A stretch of DNA of 64,000 nt, taken from positions 1 through 64,000 of the forward strand of contig CAVRIV010000005.1 of NCBI GenBank assembly GCA_963721335.1, in the 5' to 3' direction. This document shows, piece by piece, positions 37,786-46,826 of this stretch. Positions within the stretch are counted from its first letter, which is position 1. Each line of letters starts with the position of its first letter. Source of the DNA: CAVXDY01 sp963721335 (lineage in GTDB: Bacteria; Actinomycetota; Thermoleophilia; Miltoncostaeales; Miltoncostaeaceae). The notes beneath the pieces were generated by a model. That model worked only from the letters and a program-made list of their open reading frames with translations, was not told the DNA's origin and ran no database searches. The translations under genes and the position numbers were made by a program.

Positions 37786-39210
37786 ATGAGCGACCCCGGC
37801 CGCGACGCCGCGCTGCTCGCCGCCGCCGAGGCGGCGCGCGACTGGCTCGACAGCCTCCCCGACCGGCCGGTGCGGCCGGAGGCGTCCGCTCGCGAGATGC
37901 TGGCGGCCTTCTCCGAGCCCCTGCCGGAGGAGGGCATCGACCCCGCGGCCGTGGTGCGCGACCTCGCCGAGCGCGCCGGGCCGGGCCTGATGGCGAGCGG
38001 CTCCGGCCGCTTCCTCGGCTGGGTGATCGGCGGCGCGCTCCCCGCGGCGATCGCCGCCGACTGGCTCGTGAGCGCGTGGGACCAGAACTCGGCCATGTCG
38101 GAGCCCTTCCCGGCGACCACGATGATCGAGCAGGTGGTCTCGGGCTGGCTCCTCGACCTGCTGGACCTCCCGCGGGGGGCGTCGGTGGGCTTCGTGACGG
38201 GCGGCCAGATGGCCAACACGGCCTGCCTGGCCGCGGCGCGCAACCACGTGCTGGCCGCCCACGGGTGGGACGTCGAGCGGGACGGGCTGCAGGGTGCGCC
38301 CCGGGTCAACGTGCTCGTGGGCGAGCAGCGTCACGACTCGATCGACGCGTCCCTGCGCGCGCTCGGCCTGGGGGCGTCCACCGCGCTGGTCGTCGCCGCG
38401 GACGAGGCCGGCCGGATGCGGCCGGACGCCCTCGCCGCGACCGCGGCACGGGTCAGCGGGCCGACGATCGTCTGCACCCAGGCCGGCAACGTCAACGGGG
38501 GCGGCGTCGACCCGGTGGGCGAGATCGCCGAGGCCGTGCGGCGCGAGGACCTGTGGGTCCACGTCGACGGAGCGTTCGGGCTCTGGGCGCGGGCCGCCCC
38601 CGCCTACCGGCACCTGGCCGCCGGGGCCGAGCGGGCCGACTCCTGGGCCACCGACGCCCACAAGTGGCTCAACACGCCCTACGACTGCGGCATGGCCATC
38701 TGCGCCCACCCCGCCGCGCACCGCCGCGCCATGGGCGTGCGCGCCGCCTATCTGCCGGAGGGCGACGACGCGGGCCTGCGCGACCCGATCGACTACAACC
38801 CCGAGCTCTCCCGGCGTGCCCGGTCGGTGCCGGTCTGGGCGGCGCTGCGCCAGCTCGGGCGCGGCGGGGTGGCCGACCTGGTGGAGCGCTGCTGCCGGAT
38901 GGCCGAGCGGTTCGCCGCCCTCCTCTCCGAGGCCGACGGCGTCGAGGTGCTGCAGCAGAACCTCAACCAGGTGGTCGTGAGGTTCCTGGACCCGGCCGGC
39001 GGCGACCACGACGCCCACTCCCGGGCCGTGGTGGCGCGGGCGCAGGCCGAGGGCACCTGCTACCCCAGCGGGACGGTGTGGCGGGGCCTCGGCGGCATGC
39101 GCCTGTCCGTGAGCAGCTGGCGCACCGGGCCGGAGGACGTCGACCGGTCCGTCGCGGCCCTCCTGGCCGCCCATCGCGCCCAGTCGTCGCCGCGGATATC
39201 CGGAGGCTGA
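37786..39210 (+). CDS. PLP-dependent group II decarboxylase
   Basis: 474 residues, intact, from ATG 37786. The cofactor region is VGFVTGGQMANTACLAAARN (phosphate-binding), VHVDGAFGLWARAAP (Asp that pairs with the pyridine nitrogen) and SWATDAHKWLNTPYDCGMAI (Schiff-base lysine). Length and order match the aromatic-L-amino-acid/glutamate decarboxylase superfamily, and it most resembles members annotated as aspartate aminotransferase family or pyridoxal-dependent decarboxylase. Substrate is not assignable. It is divergent from the glycosyltransferase gene, with only 27 bases between the starts, so the promoters must overlap. Confidence 0.9.
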   Translation: MSDPGRDAALLAAAEAARDWLDSLPDRPVRPEASAREMLAAFSEPLPEEGIDPAAVVRDLAERAGPGLMASGSGRFLGWVIGGALPAAIAADWLVSAWDQNSAMSEPFPATTMIEQVVSGWLLDLLDLPRGASVGFVTGGQMANTACLAAARNHVLAAHGWDVERDGLQGAPRVNVLVGEQRHDSIDASLRALGLGASTALVVAADEAGRMRPDALAATAARVSGPTIVCTQAGNVNGGGVDPVGEIAEAVRREDLWVHVDGAFGLWARAAPAYRHLAAGAERADSWATDAHKWLNTPYDCGMAICAHPAAHRRAMGVRAAYLPEGDDAGLRDPIDYNPELSRRARSVPVWAALRQLGRGGVADLVERCCRMAERFAALLSEADGVEVLQQNLNQVVVRFLDPAGGDHDAHSRAVVARAQAEGTCYPSGTVWRGLGGMRLSVSSWRTGPEDVDRSVAALLAAHRAQSSPRISGG

Positions 39211-39273
39211 CCGGGGCGGTCCAGGCGGAGCGCCGGCGAATGCGATGATCCGGCGACGGACGAAGGAGAGAGC

Positions 39274-39609
39274 GTGGCGGACCCCACCGAGACCGATCCC
39301 GACAAGTACGCGGTCGTCTTCGAGAACGAGCGGGTACGCGTCCTCGAGTACCGTGACGAGCCCGGCGCCAGGACGAGAACGCACGACCATCCGGACAGCG
39401 TGATGATCACGCTGAGCGGGTTCGACCGCCGACTCACCGTGGGCGACCGGACCCGCGAGGTCACCCTTGGGCCGGCCGAGATCCGGTGGCTCGATGCCCA
39501 GTCCCACTCCGGCGAGAACATCGGCAGGACGCCCACGCACGTCTTCTTCGTCGAGCTGAAGGAGAGCCGGGCGCGACCGGCCCGTGCCCCCCTCGGCCCA
39601 TCCGACTGA
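39274..39609 (+). CDS. Small cupin protein
   Basis: 111 residues from GTG 39274, behind GAAGGAGAG. YAVVFENERVRVLEYRDEPG, TRTHDHPDSVMITLSGFDRR, EVTLGPAEIRWLDAQSHSGE and THVFFVELKE fit a single-domain cupin with metal-ligand candidates H (THDHPD) and H (SHSGEN). Similar proteins are annotated as cytoplasmic hypothetical or cupin-domain proteins. Function is unknown. It precedes the BNR-repeat gene by 23 bases on the same strand, possibly one transcript. Confidence 0.85.
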   Translation: MADPTETDPDKYAVVFENERVRVLEYRDEPGARTRTHDHPDSVMITLSGFDRRLTVGDRTREVTLGPAEIRWLDAQSHSGENIGRTPTHVFFVELKESRARPARAPLGPSD

Positions 39610-39632
39610 TCTCGCGGCGGCACGAGGTGAGC

Positions 39633-40598
39633 ATGCTCGTCTTCGTCTGTACCCGCGACGGCCGGCTCGTGCGGCTCCGGCGCGACAGCCGGTCCTGGAC
39701 CGCCGAGCCCGCGCTGGAGGAGGTGGGCGCCGGGTGCGTCGCCGCCGACGGCGCGCGCGTGCTCGTCGGCACGCGGGGACGCGGGGCGTTCCTGAGCGTC
39801 GACGCGGGGGCGACGTGGGAAGGGGTGGAGCTGCCCGAGGCCGACGTCTTCTCGGTCGCGATCGGGGCGGCCGACGGAGCGCTCTACGCCGGCACCGAGC
39901 CGAGCCGCCTCTTCGTCGCCCGGGACGGCGGTGCGTGGGCGGAGCTGGAGGCGCTCCAGGACATCCCGTCGCGCAGTCGCTGGAGCTTCCCGCCACGGCC
40001 GTGGACGCACCACGTGCGCTGGATCGCCCCCGACCCGCACCACGCTGAGCGGCTGTTGGTGGGGATCGAGCTCGGCGGCCTCATGTACTCCGACGACGGC
40101 GGCACGACGTTCTCGGACCACCGGCCGGGGGCCAAGCTGGACGCCCACAGCCTGGCGTGGCACCCGCGCGCGGAGGACCGCGCCTACCAGGCGGCCGGCG
40201 ACGGCGCCGCCTGGAGCCGCGACGGCGGGCGCACCTGGGAGCCGGCCGACGCCGGCCGCGAGCTCCGCTACTGCTGGGCGGTCGCGGTCGATCCCGCCGA
40301 TCCCGAGCGCTGGTACGTGTCCGCCGCCTCCGGCCCGCGAGCCGCGCACGGCGGCGACGGCGCGCGCGGCCGGCTCTACCGCTGGCACGGGCGCTGGGAA
40401 GCGCTGGCGCTGCCGGCCGACTCGATGCCCTACGCGCTGGCGGCCGCCGGGGGCGAGCTGCTCGCCGGGATGGCGGACGGCCGCATCCTGCGAAGCGACG
40501 ACCGCGGCGAGAGCTGGGACGAGATGGGCGTGCGCGTCGGCTCGATCACCGCGATGGCGACGGCCGGAGAGGCGACGATCCGCGCCGCGCCGGCGTGA
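39633..40598 (+). CDS. BNR/Asp-box repeat beta-propeller protein
   Basis: 321 residues from ATG 39633, with GAGG 6 bases upstream. Four Asp-box repeats are visible (SVDAGATWE, SDDGGTTF, SRDGGRTWE, SDDRGESWD), each closing a blade of a beta-propeller, as in sialidase- and sortilin-like folds and in YCF48-type proteins. WTHHVRWIAPDPHHAERLLV and WAVAVDPADPERWYVSAASG are the intervening blade strands. No signal peptide is evident and no catalytic residues can be claimed. Such proteins are common in soil actinobacteria and have no assigned function. Confidence 0.82.
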   Translation: MLVFVCTRDGRLVRLRRDSRSWTAEPALEEVGAGCVAADGARVLVGTRGRGAFLSVDAGATWEGVELPEADVFSVAIGAADGALYAGTEPSRLFVARDGGAWAELEALQDIPSRSRWSFPPRPWTHHVRWIAPDPHHAERLLVGIELGGLMYSDDGGTTFSDHRPGAKLDAHSLAWHPRAEDRAYQAAGDGAAWSRDGGRTWEPADAGRELRYCWAVAVDPADPERWYVSAASGPRAAHGGDGARGRLYRWHGRWEALALPADSMPYALAAAGGELLAGMADGRILRSDDRGESWDEMGVRVGSITAMATAGEATIRAAPA

Positions 40599-40617
40599 CC
40601 GGCGCCGCCGCGGTCCT

Positions 40618-41742
40618 TCAGCGGCGTGCGGCCGCCTCGAGCCGGGCGAGCGCCTCCCGGGCGGCGCCCACCACCTCCGTCACGTCCTCGCGGCTCAGGT
40701 TGGGGTGCATCGGCAGCGCGAGCGCGGTGCGCGCGGCCTCCTCGGCCACGGGAAGGTCGCCCTCCCGGTAGCCCAGCCCGGCGAACACGGGCTGCAGGTG
40801 CATCGGGATCCCGTAGTAGACCGCGCAGCCGATGCCGGCCTCCGACAGCCCCTCGCGGAGCCCGTCGCGCTGACGGTGCCGCGCCATGAAGAGGTGGTAG
40901 ATGTGGCGCGCTCCCGGGGCGACCCCGGGCAGCTCCATCAGCTCGCCGAGGCCCTCCTCGGCATACCAGCCGGCGATCCGGGCGCGGCGGGCGTTCCACT
41001 CGTCCAGGTGCGGATAGAAGACGCGGATGATCGCGGCCTGCAGGTCGTCGAGGCGCGAGTTGTAGCCCACCTCGTCGAACACGACCTTGTCCTTCGATCC
41101 GTGGAAGCGCAGCCGCCTCACCCGCTCGGCCAGCTCCTCGTCGCGGCAGACCACCATGCCGCCGTCGCCCATCCCGGGGAAGTTCTTGGTGGGGAAGAAG
41201 CTGAATGTGGCCGCGTCGCCGAAGGTCGCGATCTCACCGTCGGCGGACCGGGCGCCGAAGGCCTGCGCGCAGTCCTCCACCACCCGCAGGCCGTGCTCCC
41301 CCGCGATGTCCATGATCGCGCGCATGTCGGCCGGGTGGCCGAAGATGTGGACCGGCAGGATGGCCCGCGTCGCCGGCCCGATGCGCGCCTCCACCGCCGC
41401 GGGGTCGAGGCAGTAGGTCACCGGGTCGATGTCGCAGAACACCGGCGTGGCGCCCACGCGGGCGATGGCCTCGGCCGTGGCGTAGAAGGTGTACGGCGTC
41501 GTGATGACCTCGTCGCCCGGCCCGATGTCGAGGGCGTTGAGGGCGATCACCAGGGCGTCGGTGCCGTTGGCCACGCCGGCGCACGGGCGTCCGCCGAGGC
41601 GCTCCGACACGGTCGACTCCAGGGCGCGACCCTCCGGGCCGAGGATGAAGCGCCCGCTGTCGAGCACCCCCGCCACGGCGGCGTCGATCTCGGAGCGCAG
41701 CGGCCCGTACTGGGCCGCGATGTCCATCAGGGGAACAGGCAT
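40618..41742 (-). CDS. DegT/DnrJ/EryC1/StrS-family sugar aminotransferase
   Basis: 374 residues, intact, from ATG 41742. MPVPLMDIAAQYGPLRSEID, GRPCAGVANGTDALVIALNA, DEVITTPYTFYATAEAIARV, LPVHIFGHPADM, VEDCAQAFGAR and FSFFPTKNFPGMGDGGMVVC (PLP lysine in the PTKN segment) are all typical. HIYHLFMARHRQRDGLREGL and CAVYYGIPMHLQP complete the family C-terminus. It transaminates keto-sugars such as the product of the dehydratase at 34870-36741, so a role in amino-sugar surface glycans is plausible. Codon use and integrity are like the clean right half. Confidence 0.93.
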   Translation of the reverse strand: MPVPLMDIAAQYGPLRSEIDAAVAGVLDSGRFILGPEGRALESTVSERLGGRPCAGVANGTDALVIALNALDIGPGDEVITTPYTFYATAEAIARVGATPVFCDIDPVTYCLDPAAVEARIGPATRAILPVHIFGHPADMRAIMDIAGEHGLRVVEDCAQAFGARSADGEIATFGDAATFSFFPTKNFPGMGDGGMVVCRDEELAERVRRLRFHGSKDKVVFDEVGYNSRLDDLQAAIIRVFYPHLDEWNARRARIAGWYAEEGLGELMELPGVAPGARHIYHLFMARHRQRDGLREGLSEAGIGCAVYYGIPMHLQPVFAGLGYREGDLPVAEEAARTALALPMHPNLSREDVTEVVGAAREALARLEAAARR

Positions 41743-41761
41743 GGGACGGCGCGGGACGCTA

Positions 41762-42985
41762 TCACCCCGGCGACGGCGACCGGTCGCCGGAGGGGTGGCC
41801 GAGACGCGACGGGTCCTCGCGCTCGTCCTCCGGGGGTGGAGCGGCGCCCGGCAGGCTGACCGTGATGGTCGTCCCGAACCCCTCCCGGGAGGAAGCCGTG
41901 GCCCGTCCGGCGAAACGCTCCGAGATGTGCTTGACGATCGACAACCCCAGCCCGGTGCCGCCGAGGCGCTTCGAGCGCGAGGGGTCGGCGCGATAGAACC
42001 GCTCGAACACGTGAGGCAGGTGGCGCTCGGGGATGCCCGCGCCGTCGTCGCTCACGCACAGCACCACGCCGTCGGCATCGAGGCGCACGGACGCCTCGGC
42101 GCGGGCGCCGGGCCCCGCGTACTTGAGGGCGTTCTCCACCAGGTTGCGCACCACGGTGTGCGCCATCCGCTCGGTGAGCGGCGTCCAGGCCGGTCCCGGG
42201 AGCTCCACGACGAGCGTGACCCCGTACTCGTCCGCCATCCCCTCCAGCTCGCGCGCCACGGACGACACGGCCAGCGACAGATCGCTGCTCGTGGTGGCGG
42301 GGAGCCCCTGCGTGGCCTCCAGCTCGGACAGGAACAGGATGTCCGAGATGAGCGCCTCCAGCCGCTGGGTCTCACCCGCGGCGCGCGCCAGGAAGTCGCG
42401 CCGCGTACCCGGGTCCATCGTGGGGTCGCCGAGCGCCTCGAGCAGCCCCCGCAGCCCGGTGAGCGGCGTGCGCAGCTCGTGGGAGACGTTCGCGACGAAC
42501 TGGGAGCGCAGCTCCTGGTAGGCGACCGCCTCGCTCGCGTCCGCCAGGAACACCAGCGCCTCGCGCACGTCGCCCACCTCGTAGGGCTCGACGGCGGCGC
42601 GATAGGTACGGCGCCCGTCGGCGAAGAGCCGCACCTCGAATCGCTGGCTCTCGAGGGTCGCGAGCGCCGTCTCCACGCGCTGGGCCAGCAGGTGCTCGCT
42701 GAAGGTCTCGAGCACGCTCATGCCCGGCGTGAGGAAGGGGAAGCTCTCGATGGCGGCGATGTTCGAGTCCACCAGCCGTCCCTCGCGGTCGATCCGCAGC
42801 GCCACGAACGGCAGGTCCTGGAGGGCGGCCCGTCCGCGGCGCTCCGCCACCGCGGTGGCGCTCACCGCCTGGGCCGCCTCCGCCCGCGCCCGCGCCTCCT
42901 GCGCGCGCGCCCGCCGGACCGCGACGACCGCGGCCACGGCGACGCCCACGGCGACGAGGCTCACCACGACGAGCGCGACGATCAC
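41762..42985 (-). CDS. PAS-containing sensor histidine kinase (PhoR-like)
   Basis: 407 residues, intact. One N-terminal membrane segment (IVALVVVSLVAVGVAVAAVV), a PAS-like region (FVALRIDREGRLVDSNIAAI, RTYRAAVEPYEVGDVREALV), then the dimerisation/phosphoacceptor site FVANVSHELRTPLTGLRGLL and the ATPase domain with NLVENALKYAGPGA (N box), CVSDDGAGIPERHLPHVFER (G1/F) and GGTGLGLSIVKHI (G2). The order is that of PhoR-type kinases. No response regulator gene is adjacent, so this is an orphan kinase in this window. The ATG lies about 70 bases from the divergent secreted glycosidase gene. Confidence 0.92.
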   Translation of the reverse strand: MIVALVVVSLVAVGVAVAAVVAVRRARAQEARARAEAAQAVSATAVAERRGRAALQDLPFVALRIDREGRLVDSNIAAIESFPFLTPGMSVLETFSEHLLAQRVETALATLESQRFEVRLFADGRRTYRAAVEPYEVGDVREALVFLADASEAVAYQELRSQFVANVSHELRTPLTGLRGLLEALGDPTMDPGTRRDFLARAAGETQRLEALISDILFLSELEATQGLPATTSSDLSLAVSSVARELEGMADEYGVTLVVELPGPAWTPLTERMAHTVVRNLVENALKYAGPGARAEASVRLDADGVVLCVSDDGAGIPERHLPHVFERFYRADPSRSKRLGGTGLGLSIVKHISERFAGRATASSREGFGTTITVSLPGAAPPPEDEREDPSRLGHPSGDRSPSPG

Positions 42986-43056
42986 GCCGTCAGTCTCTCA
43001 AACGCGTCGCCCCGGGCTCCTTCGCGGGTCGCACCGACCGTGAAAGGGTGCCGGCG

Positions 43057-44871
43057 ATGAGATCCCTCGCCATCTCCGCCGGGCTGGCCGCGGTCGCCGC
43101 CGGGGTCCTCGCATCGACCGCGCCGGCCGCCGCCGCGCCGGTGGAGTCCCTTCCTCCGGCGAGCCCTCCGAAGGTCACCGAGATCGCTCCGGGCGTGGGT
43201 TACCAGCGGCTCGTGCAGGCGGGGGGCGAGGTGGTGCACGTCATCCGGGCGGCGTCTCCCCGGGTGTCCCTGAGCCCCGCCCTCACCGCCGGGTCGCCCG
43301 TGCGCCGCGCCGAGCTCACCGACGCGATCGGCCAGCGGCTCCCCTCCGGCGCCATCGCCGGCATCAACGGCGACTTCTTCAACGTGGCCCAGAACTACCC
43401 GAGCGGCGTCCTGCTGATGGGCGGCGACCTCATCTCCGAGCCCCAGCCCAGCCGCTCGGCGCTCGTGCTCCTGCCCGGCGGCCTCATCGACGCCGTGCGG
43501 CTGGCGCTGGAGGGCCGCTTCCAGGCGGTCGACCCCGCCAGCGCCAAGCTGTTCCCCCTCCGCACGTTCAGCGGCATCAACCGTCCCGCTCAGCGCGGCA
43601 GCGAGACCATCCTCTACACGCCGGCCTACGCCCAGACCGCGACCCCCACCGGGTCGCGCTACGAGGTGAAGGTGCGCCTGGACACCCCCGGGCCCCTGAC
43701 GCCCAACGTGCCGCGCACCGGCACGGTCGTGACCGTGAAGAACGGCGGTGGGACGCTGATCGAGGCGGGTCACGTGGTCCTGACGGGGGTGGGCAGCGCC
43801 GGCCCGACGCTGGTATCCGAGTTCCCCCTCGGGCGGCGGGTCAACCTCTCACCGGGCCTCTCGGCCCTCCCGGCCGGAGCGGTCGCCGCCCTCGGCGGCG
43901 GACCCCTGCTGGTGCGCGACGGGCAGGCCGTGCCGACCTCGGGCGAGGGCTTCACGGGATCGCAGCTCGGGAGCCGGACGTCCCGTTCGGCCGTGGGCCA
44001 GACCGCGGACGGCACCATCCTGCTGGTCACCGCCGAGGGCCCCGCCCAGGGGAGCCCGGGGCTCACGGTGGCCGAGCAGGCGTCCCTGCTCGCCTCGCTG
44101 GGGGCCCGGACCGCCGTGGCCATGGACGCCGGGGGCAGCGCCCAGCTCGCCGTGGGCACCCACCTGGCGATCCCCTGGTCGTCCCCCCGCAGCATCCCGG
44201 ACGTACTGCTCATGTCGTACGACGGGGTCCGGATCGAGCCGATCCCCTTCCGGCTCTCGGCGAACGCCGACCGCGTGGACGACGCGACGACCGTGGTCAT
44301 GCGCAGCCCGCGCGCCGGAATCGCCCGCCTCACCATCGCGCGCCGCACCGGCCGCCCCGCCAAGCGGCTGTGGGAGGGCCGCCTCGGCCCGGGCTCCGTG
44401 CGGGTGCTCCTCGACCCCCGCCGGATCCACCTCGCCGACGGCGTCTACACGGTCGTCTCCAACCTCACCCCCGACGACGGCAGCGGCGTCACCGAGCAGC
44501 GCCGCCGCGTGATCCTGGACCGCACCCTCGGCAGCCTCTCGGCCCGGGCCGAGGCCCGGCGCGTGGGGCGCAGGGTGCTGGCGCGGCTCGACGTGGGCTT
44601 CGTGCTGGCCCACTCGGCGCGCGTGTCGGCGCGCATCGAGACGACGACGGGCCGGGTGCTGCACCGGCTGGCGAACGGCAGGGTGATGCGGCCCGGGCGC
44701 CACCGGCTGACCTGGGGGCGCCGCAGCGGCGGGAAGGTGGTGTCCGGGGAGGTGCGGGTGATCGTGGAGGCCCGCGGGCGGCTGGGCACCTCGGGGCTCG
44801 TGCGGGCCGTCACGCTGCGGCCGCCACCGAAGCCCCCCACCCCAGGCGGCGCCGCCCCCCCGCAAGGCTGA
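43057..44871 (+). CDS. Secreted phosphodiester glycosidase-domain (NAGPA) protein
   Basis: 604 residues from ATG 43057 (GTG 43048 also in frame). The signal peptide is MRSLAISAGLAAVAAGVLAS then TAPAAAAP. The NAGPA/phosphodiester-glycosidase domain spans about residues 40-390: SGAIAGINGDFFNVAQNYPS, GVLLMGGDLISEPQPSRSAL, LVTAEGPAQGSPGLTVAEQA, LGARTAVAMDAGGSAQLAVG and RSIPDVLLMSY. The DAGGS and GINGDFF blocks are the conserved core. The C-terminal part has Ig-like segments (YTVVSNLTPDDGSGVT, HRLTWGRRSGG). The last 62 bases overlap the convergent MFS gene. Probably acts on exopolysaccharide. Confidence 0.88.
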   Translation: MRSLAISAGLAAVAAGVLASTAPAAAAPVESLPPASPPKVTEIAPGVGYQRLVQAGGEVVHVIRAASPRVSLSPALTAGSPVRRAELTDAIGQRLPSGAIAGINGDFFNVAQNYPSGVLLMGGDLISEPQPSRSALVLLPGGLIDAVRLALEGRFQAVDPASAKLFPLRTFSGINRPAQRGSETILYTPAYAQTATPTGSRYEVKVRLDTPGPLTPNVPRTGTVVTVKNGGGTLIEAGHVVLTGVGSAGPTLVSEFPLGRRVNLSPGLSALPAGAVAALGGGPLLVRDGQAVPTSGEGFTGSQLGSRTSRSAVGQTADGTILLVTAEGPAQGSPGLTVAEQASLLASLGARTAVAMDAGGSAQLAVGTHLAIPWSSPRSIPDVLLMSYDGVRIEPIPFRLSANADRVDDATTVVMRSPRAGIARLTIARRTGRPAKRLWEGRLGPGSVRVLLDPRRIHLADGVYTVVSNLTPDDGSGVTEQRRRVILDRTLGSLSARAEARRVGRRVLARLDVGFVLAHSARVSARIETTTGRVLHRLANGRVMRPGRHRLTWGRRSGGKVVSGEVRVIVEARGRLGTSGLVRAVTLRPPPKPPTPGGAAPPQG

Positions 44872-46024
44872 GAGCGCCGAGCGCCACCAGGCCGGCGGCC
44901 ACGGCGAGGCCCGACCGGGACGAGCCCGCGGCGACCAGCGCGCCCGAGAGGGCCGATCCGGCGGCGACGCCGATGCTGATGCCCGTGGTGAGCCAGGTGT
45001 AGGACTCGGTGAGCGTGCCCGCCCGGGCCAGGTCGGGGACCATGCCGTAGAGGGTCGCGAAGGCCGGCGCGATGAAGCACCCGGCCAGCACCAGCGCGAG
45101 CGCGAGGATCCACGGCGACGGCGCGGCCATGAGCACCGCGTCCGCCGCCGCCGTGGCAACGAGCAGGGCGAGCACCCGCCGCGCCGGCCTCGAGGACGCG
45201 CCGGAGCGCGCCGCCACGAGGCCGCCCAGCAGGCTCCCGACCGCCCATGCGCCGAGCAGCGGCCCGGCCAGCCCCCGCGAGCCCTCCTCCTCCGCGAACG
45301 CGGTCACGGCCAGCTCGATCGCGCCGAAGGAGGCCCCCATGAATGTGACGCCCACGAGGAGCACGACCAGGGCCGGGCTGGCCAGCGCGCCGGCGATCGA
45401 CCGGTCGCCCACCCTGGGCGCGGGGCGCCAGCGCCGCGACGATGGCGTGGTGGCGAACGCCACCGTCCCGCCGACCAGCAGCAGGGCGCACGCCACCAGG
45501 CCGACGCCCGGCGAGGTGGCCACCGCCAGGCCTCCCGCCAGGACCACCGGCCCGACCACGAACGTCACCTCCAGCGCGCTGGCCTCGAGGGCGAACGCCG
45601 CGTGCCGCGCGTCGTCATCCGGCACCAGGGTGGACCACAGCGCCCTCATGCACCCGCTGAGCGGCGGGTGGAGCAGGCCGGACAGGGCGGCCAGGGCGGC
45701 CAGCGCGGCGATGGGGGTCGCGTCGGGCACGAGCGCCATCGCCGCGAGGGGCAGCGACGCGGCGACGGCGCAGAGGACCAGCACGCGGCTCTGGCCGCGC
45801 CGGTCAACCAGCCGGCCCACGAACGGCGAGCCCACCGCCAGCGCGAGGGAGAAGGAGGCCACCACCAGCCCGCCCTCCGCGTAGCTGCCGCCCATCTCCC
45901 GCACGCGCAGGATCATCAGCAGCCCGATCGCCGTGTAGGGCAGGCGCCCGAGCAGCGACGCGACGAGCGTCCGCGTCACGTCGGGCAGGCGCAGCACGAA
46001 GATCAGGGACGGCGGCGGGGCCAC
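44810..46024 (-). CDS. MFS transporter
   Basis: 404 residues, intact. Twelve hydrophobic segments alternate with short loops; the loop between segments 2 and 3 reads GRLVDRRGQSRVLVL, the canonical MFS motif A (G-x3-D-RxGRR). GRLPYTAIGLLMILRVREMG, VPDATPIAALAALAALSGLL, LYGMVPDLARAGTLTESYTW and LTTGISIGVAAGSALSG-ALV are characteristic of a drug-efflux-like branch of actinobacterial MFS proteins. The cargo cannot be predicted. The 3' end overlaps the convergent glycosidase gene by 62 bases. Confidence 0.9.
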   Translation of the reverse strand: MAPPPSLIFVLRLPDVTRTLVASLLGRLPYTAIGLLMILRVREMGGSYAEGGLVVASFSLALAVGSPFVGRLVDRRGQSRVLVLCAVAASLPLAAMALVPDATPIAALAALAALSGLLHPPLSGCMRALWSTLVPDDDARHAAFALEASALEVTFVVGPVVLAGGLAVATSPGVGLVACALLLVGGTVAFATTPSSRRWRPAPRVGDRSIAGALASPALVVLLVGVTFMGASFGAIELAVTAFAEEEGSRGLAGPLLGAWAVGSLLGGLVAARSGASSRPARRVLALLVATAAADAVLMAAPSPWILALALVLAGCFIAPAFATLYGMVPDLARAGTLTESYTWLTTGISIGVAAGSALSGALVAAGSSRSGLAVAAGLVALGALSLAGGRRRLGWGASVAAAA

Positions 46025-46074
46025 CCCCAGAGGGTGTCAGGCGCCGCGGGTCGGGGACCCGAGGGGCGCCGGGA

Positions 46075-46326
46075 TCAGTCCTCCGCCAGGGCCTCGATCT
46101 CGGCGTGCACCGCGCGCATCTCCGACACGAGCCGATCGACCTCGGCGTCCAGACCGGTCTCGCCCTCGCGCTGCCGGTAGACCACCTGGCCGAGGTCCTC
46201 GGCCAGAGCGCTCAGGCGTCGCTTGAGGCTCAGCTCCTGCGCCTTCTCACGGGCCTCGGTGGCGCCCTTCTTACCGGCGTCGACTCCGCGCTTGGCGGCG
46301 TCTTTGGCCTTGTCGACGAGTCCCAT
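46075..46326 (-). CDS. Small helical coiled-coil protein
   Basis: 83 residues from ATG 46326 (MGLVDKAKDAAKRGVDAGKK), with GGAAAGGATG upstream. The N-terminal amphipathic stretch KAKDAAKRGVDAGKKGATEA resembles apolipoprotein-like repeats; the rest (LSALAEDLGQVVYRQREGET, VDRLVSEMRAVHAEIEALAE) is a helix hairpin. No family name is known to me, although similar short proteins are common in Gaiella-like genomes. Probably cytosolic or membrane-surface associated. Confidence 0.7.
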   Translation of the reverse strand: MGLVDKAKDAAKRGVDAGKKGATEAREKAQELSLKRRLSALAEDLGQVVYRQREGETGLDAEVDRLVSEMRAVHAEIEALAED

Positions 46327-46351
46327 GGACATCCTTTCCTTGACGAGGATT

Positions 46352-46750
46352 CTAGATCCTGCTGCCGTGGCCGCGCTCGTCCCGCCAGTGCATCACCGAC
46401 AGCACCGTGGCCACGAGCGAGAACAGGATCGCCAGAAAGACCCCGAACTTCCTGCCGTCACCCTCGAGGAAGATCATCAGGGTCACGATGAAGGTCACGC
46501 TCGTGAGGTAGGCCGCCCACGCGGCCCCGTCGATCGCCGCCGGAACCTCGAAGTTGAGGGCGTCGGCCGCGAGCAGCGCCGCCGCCACCACCGCGAAGAT
46601 CAGCAGGAACCACCACGACGGCACCGTGTCCTGGCCGCTGAAGTCGACCCCCAGCGCGCCGAACCAGGGGAAGAACAGGCTGATGACGAACAGGATGTTC
46701 GCCCCGGCCGCGGCGAGCATCCGCTGCTCACGGTTGAGCGTTCGGTTCAC
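46352..46750 (-). CDS. Small multi-pass membrane protein
   Basis: 132 residues from GTG 46750 (VNRTLNREQRMLAAAGANIL). Four membrane segments follow: GANILFVISLFFPWFGAL, WWFLLIFAVVAAALLAADAL, AAWAAYLTSVTFIVTLMIFL and FGVFLAILFSLVATVLSVM. The frame is open upstream to 46792, but ribosome-site spacing (GGAG at 46758-46761 on the minus strand) favours 46750. Function is unknown. Confidence 0.75.
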   Translation of the reverse strand: MNRTLNREQRMLAAAGANILFVISLFFPWFGALGVDFSGQDTVPSWWFLLIFAVVAAALLAADALNFEVPAAIDGAAWAAYLTSVTFIVTLMIFLEGDGRKFGVFLAILFSLVATVLSVMHWRDERGHGSRI

Positions 46751-46826
46751 GTGACCACTCCTCGTCGGGTACGGCGCCGCGCCGCGGCACACAGGGGGTG
46801 TTTCGCGGCGTCCGCACGGTACCCTC

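Noticed and set aside
35590..39996. A 1468-codon minus-strand open frame.
   Set aside because: It is mostly antisense to the intact PLP decarboxylase, cupin and BNR genes and joins parts of the polysaccharide genes; long antisense frames are expected at this GC content.
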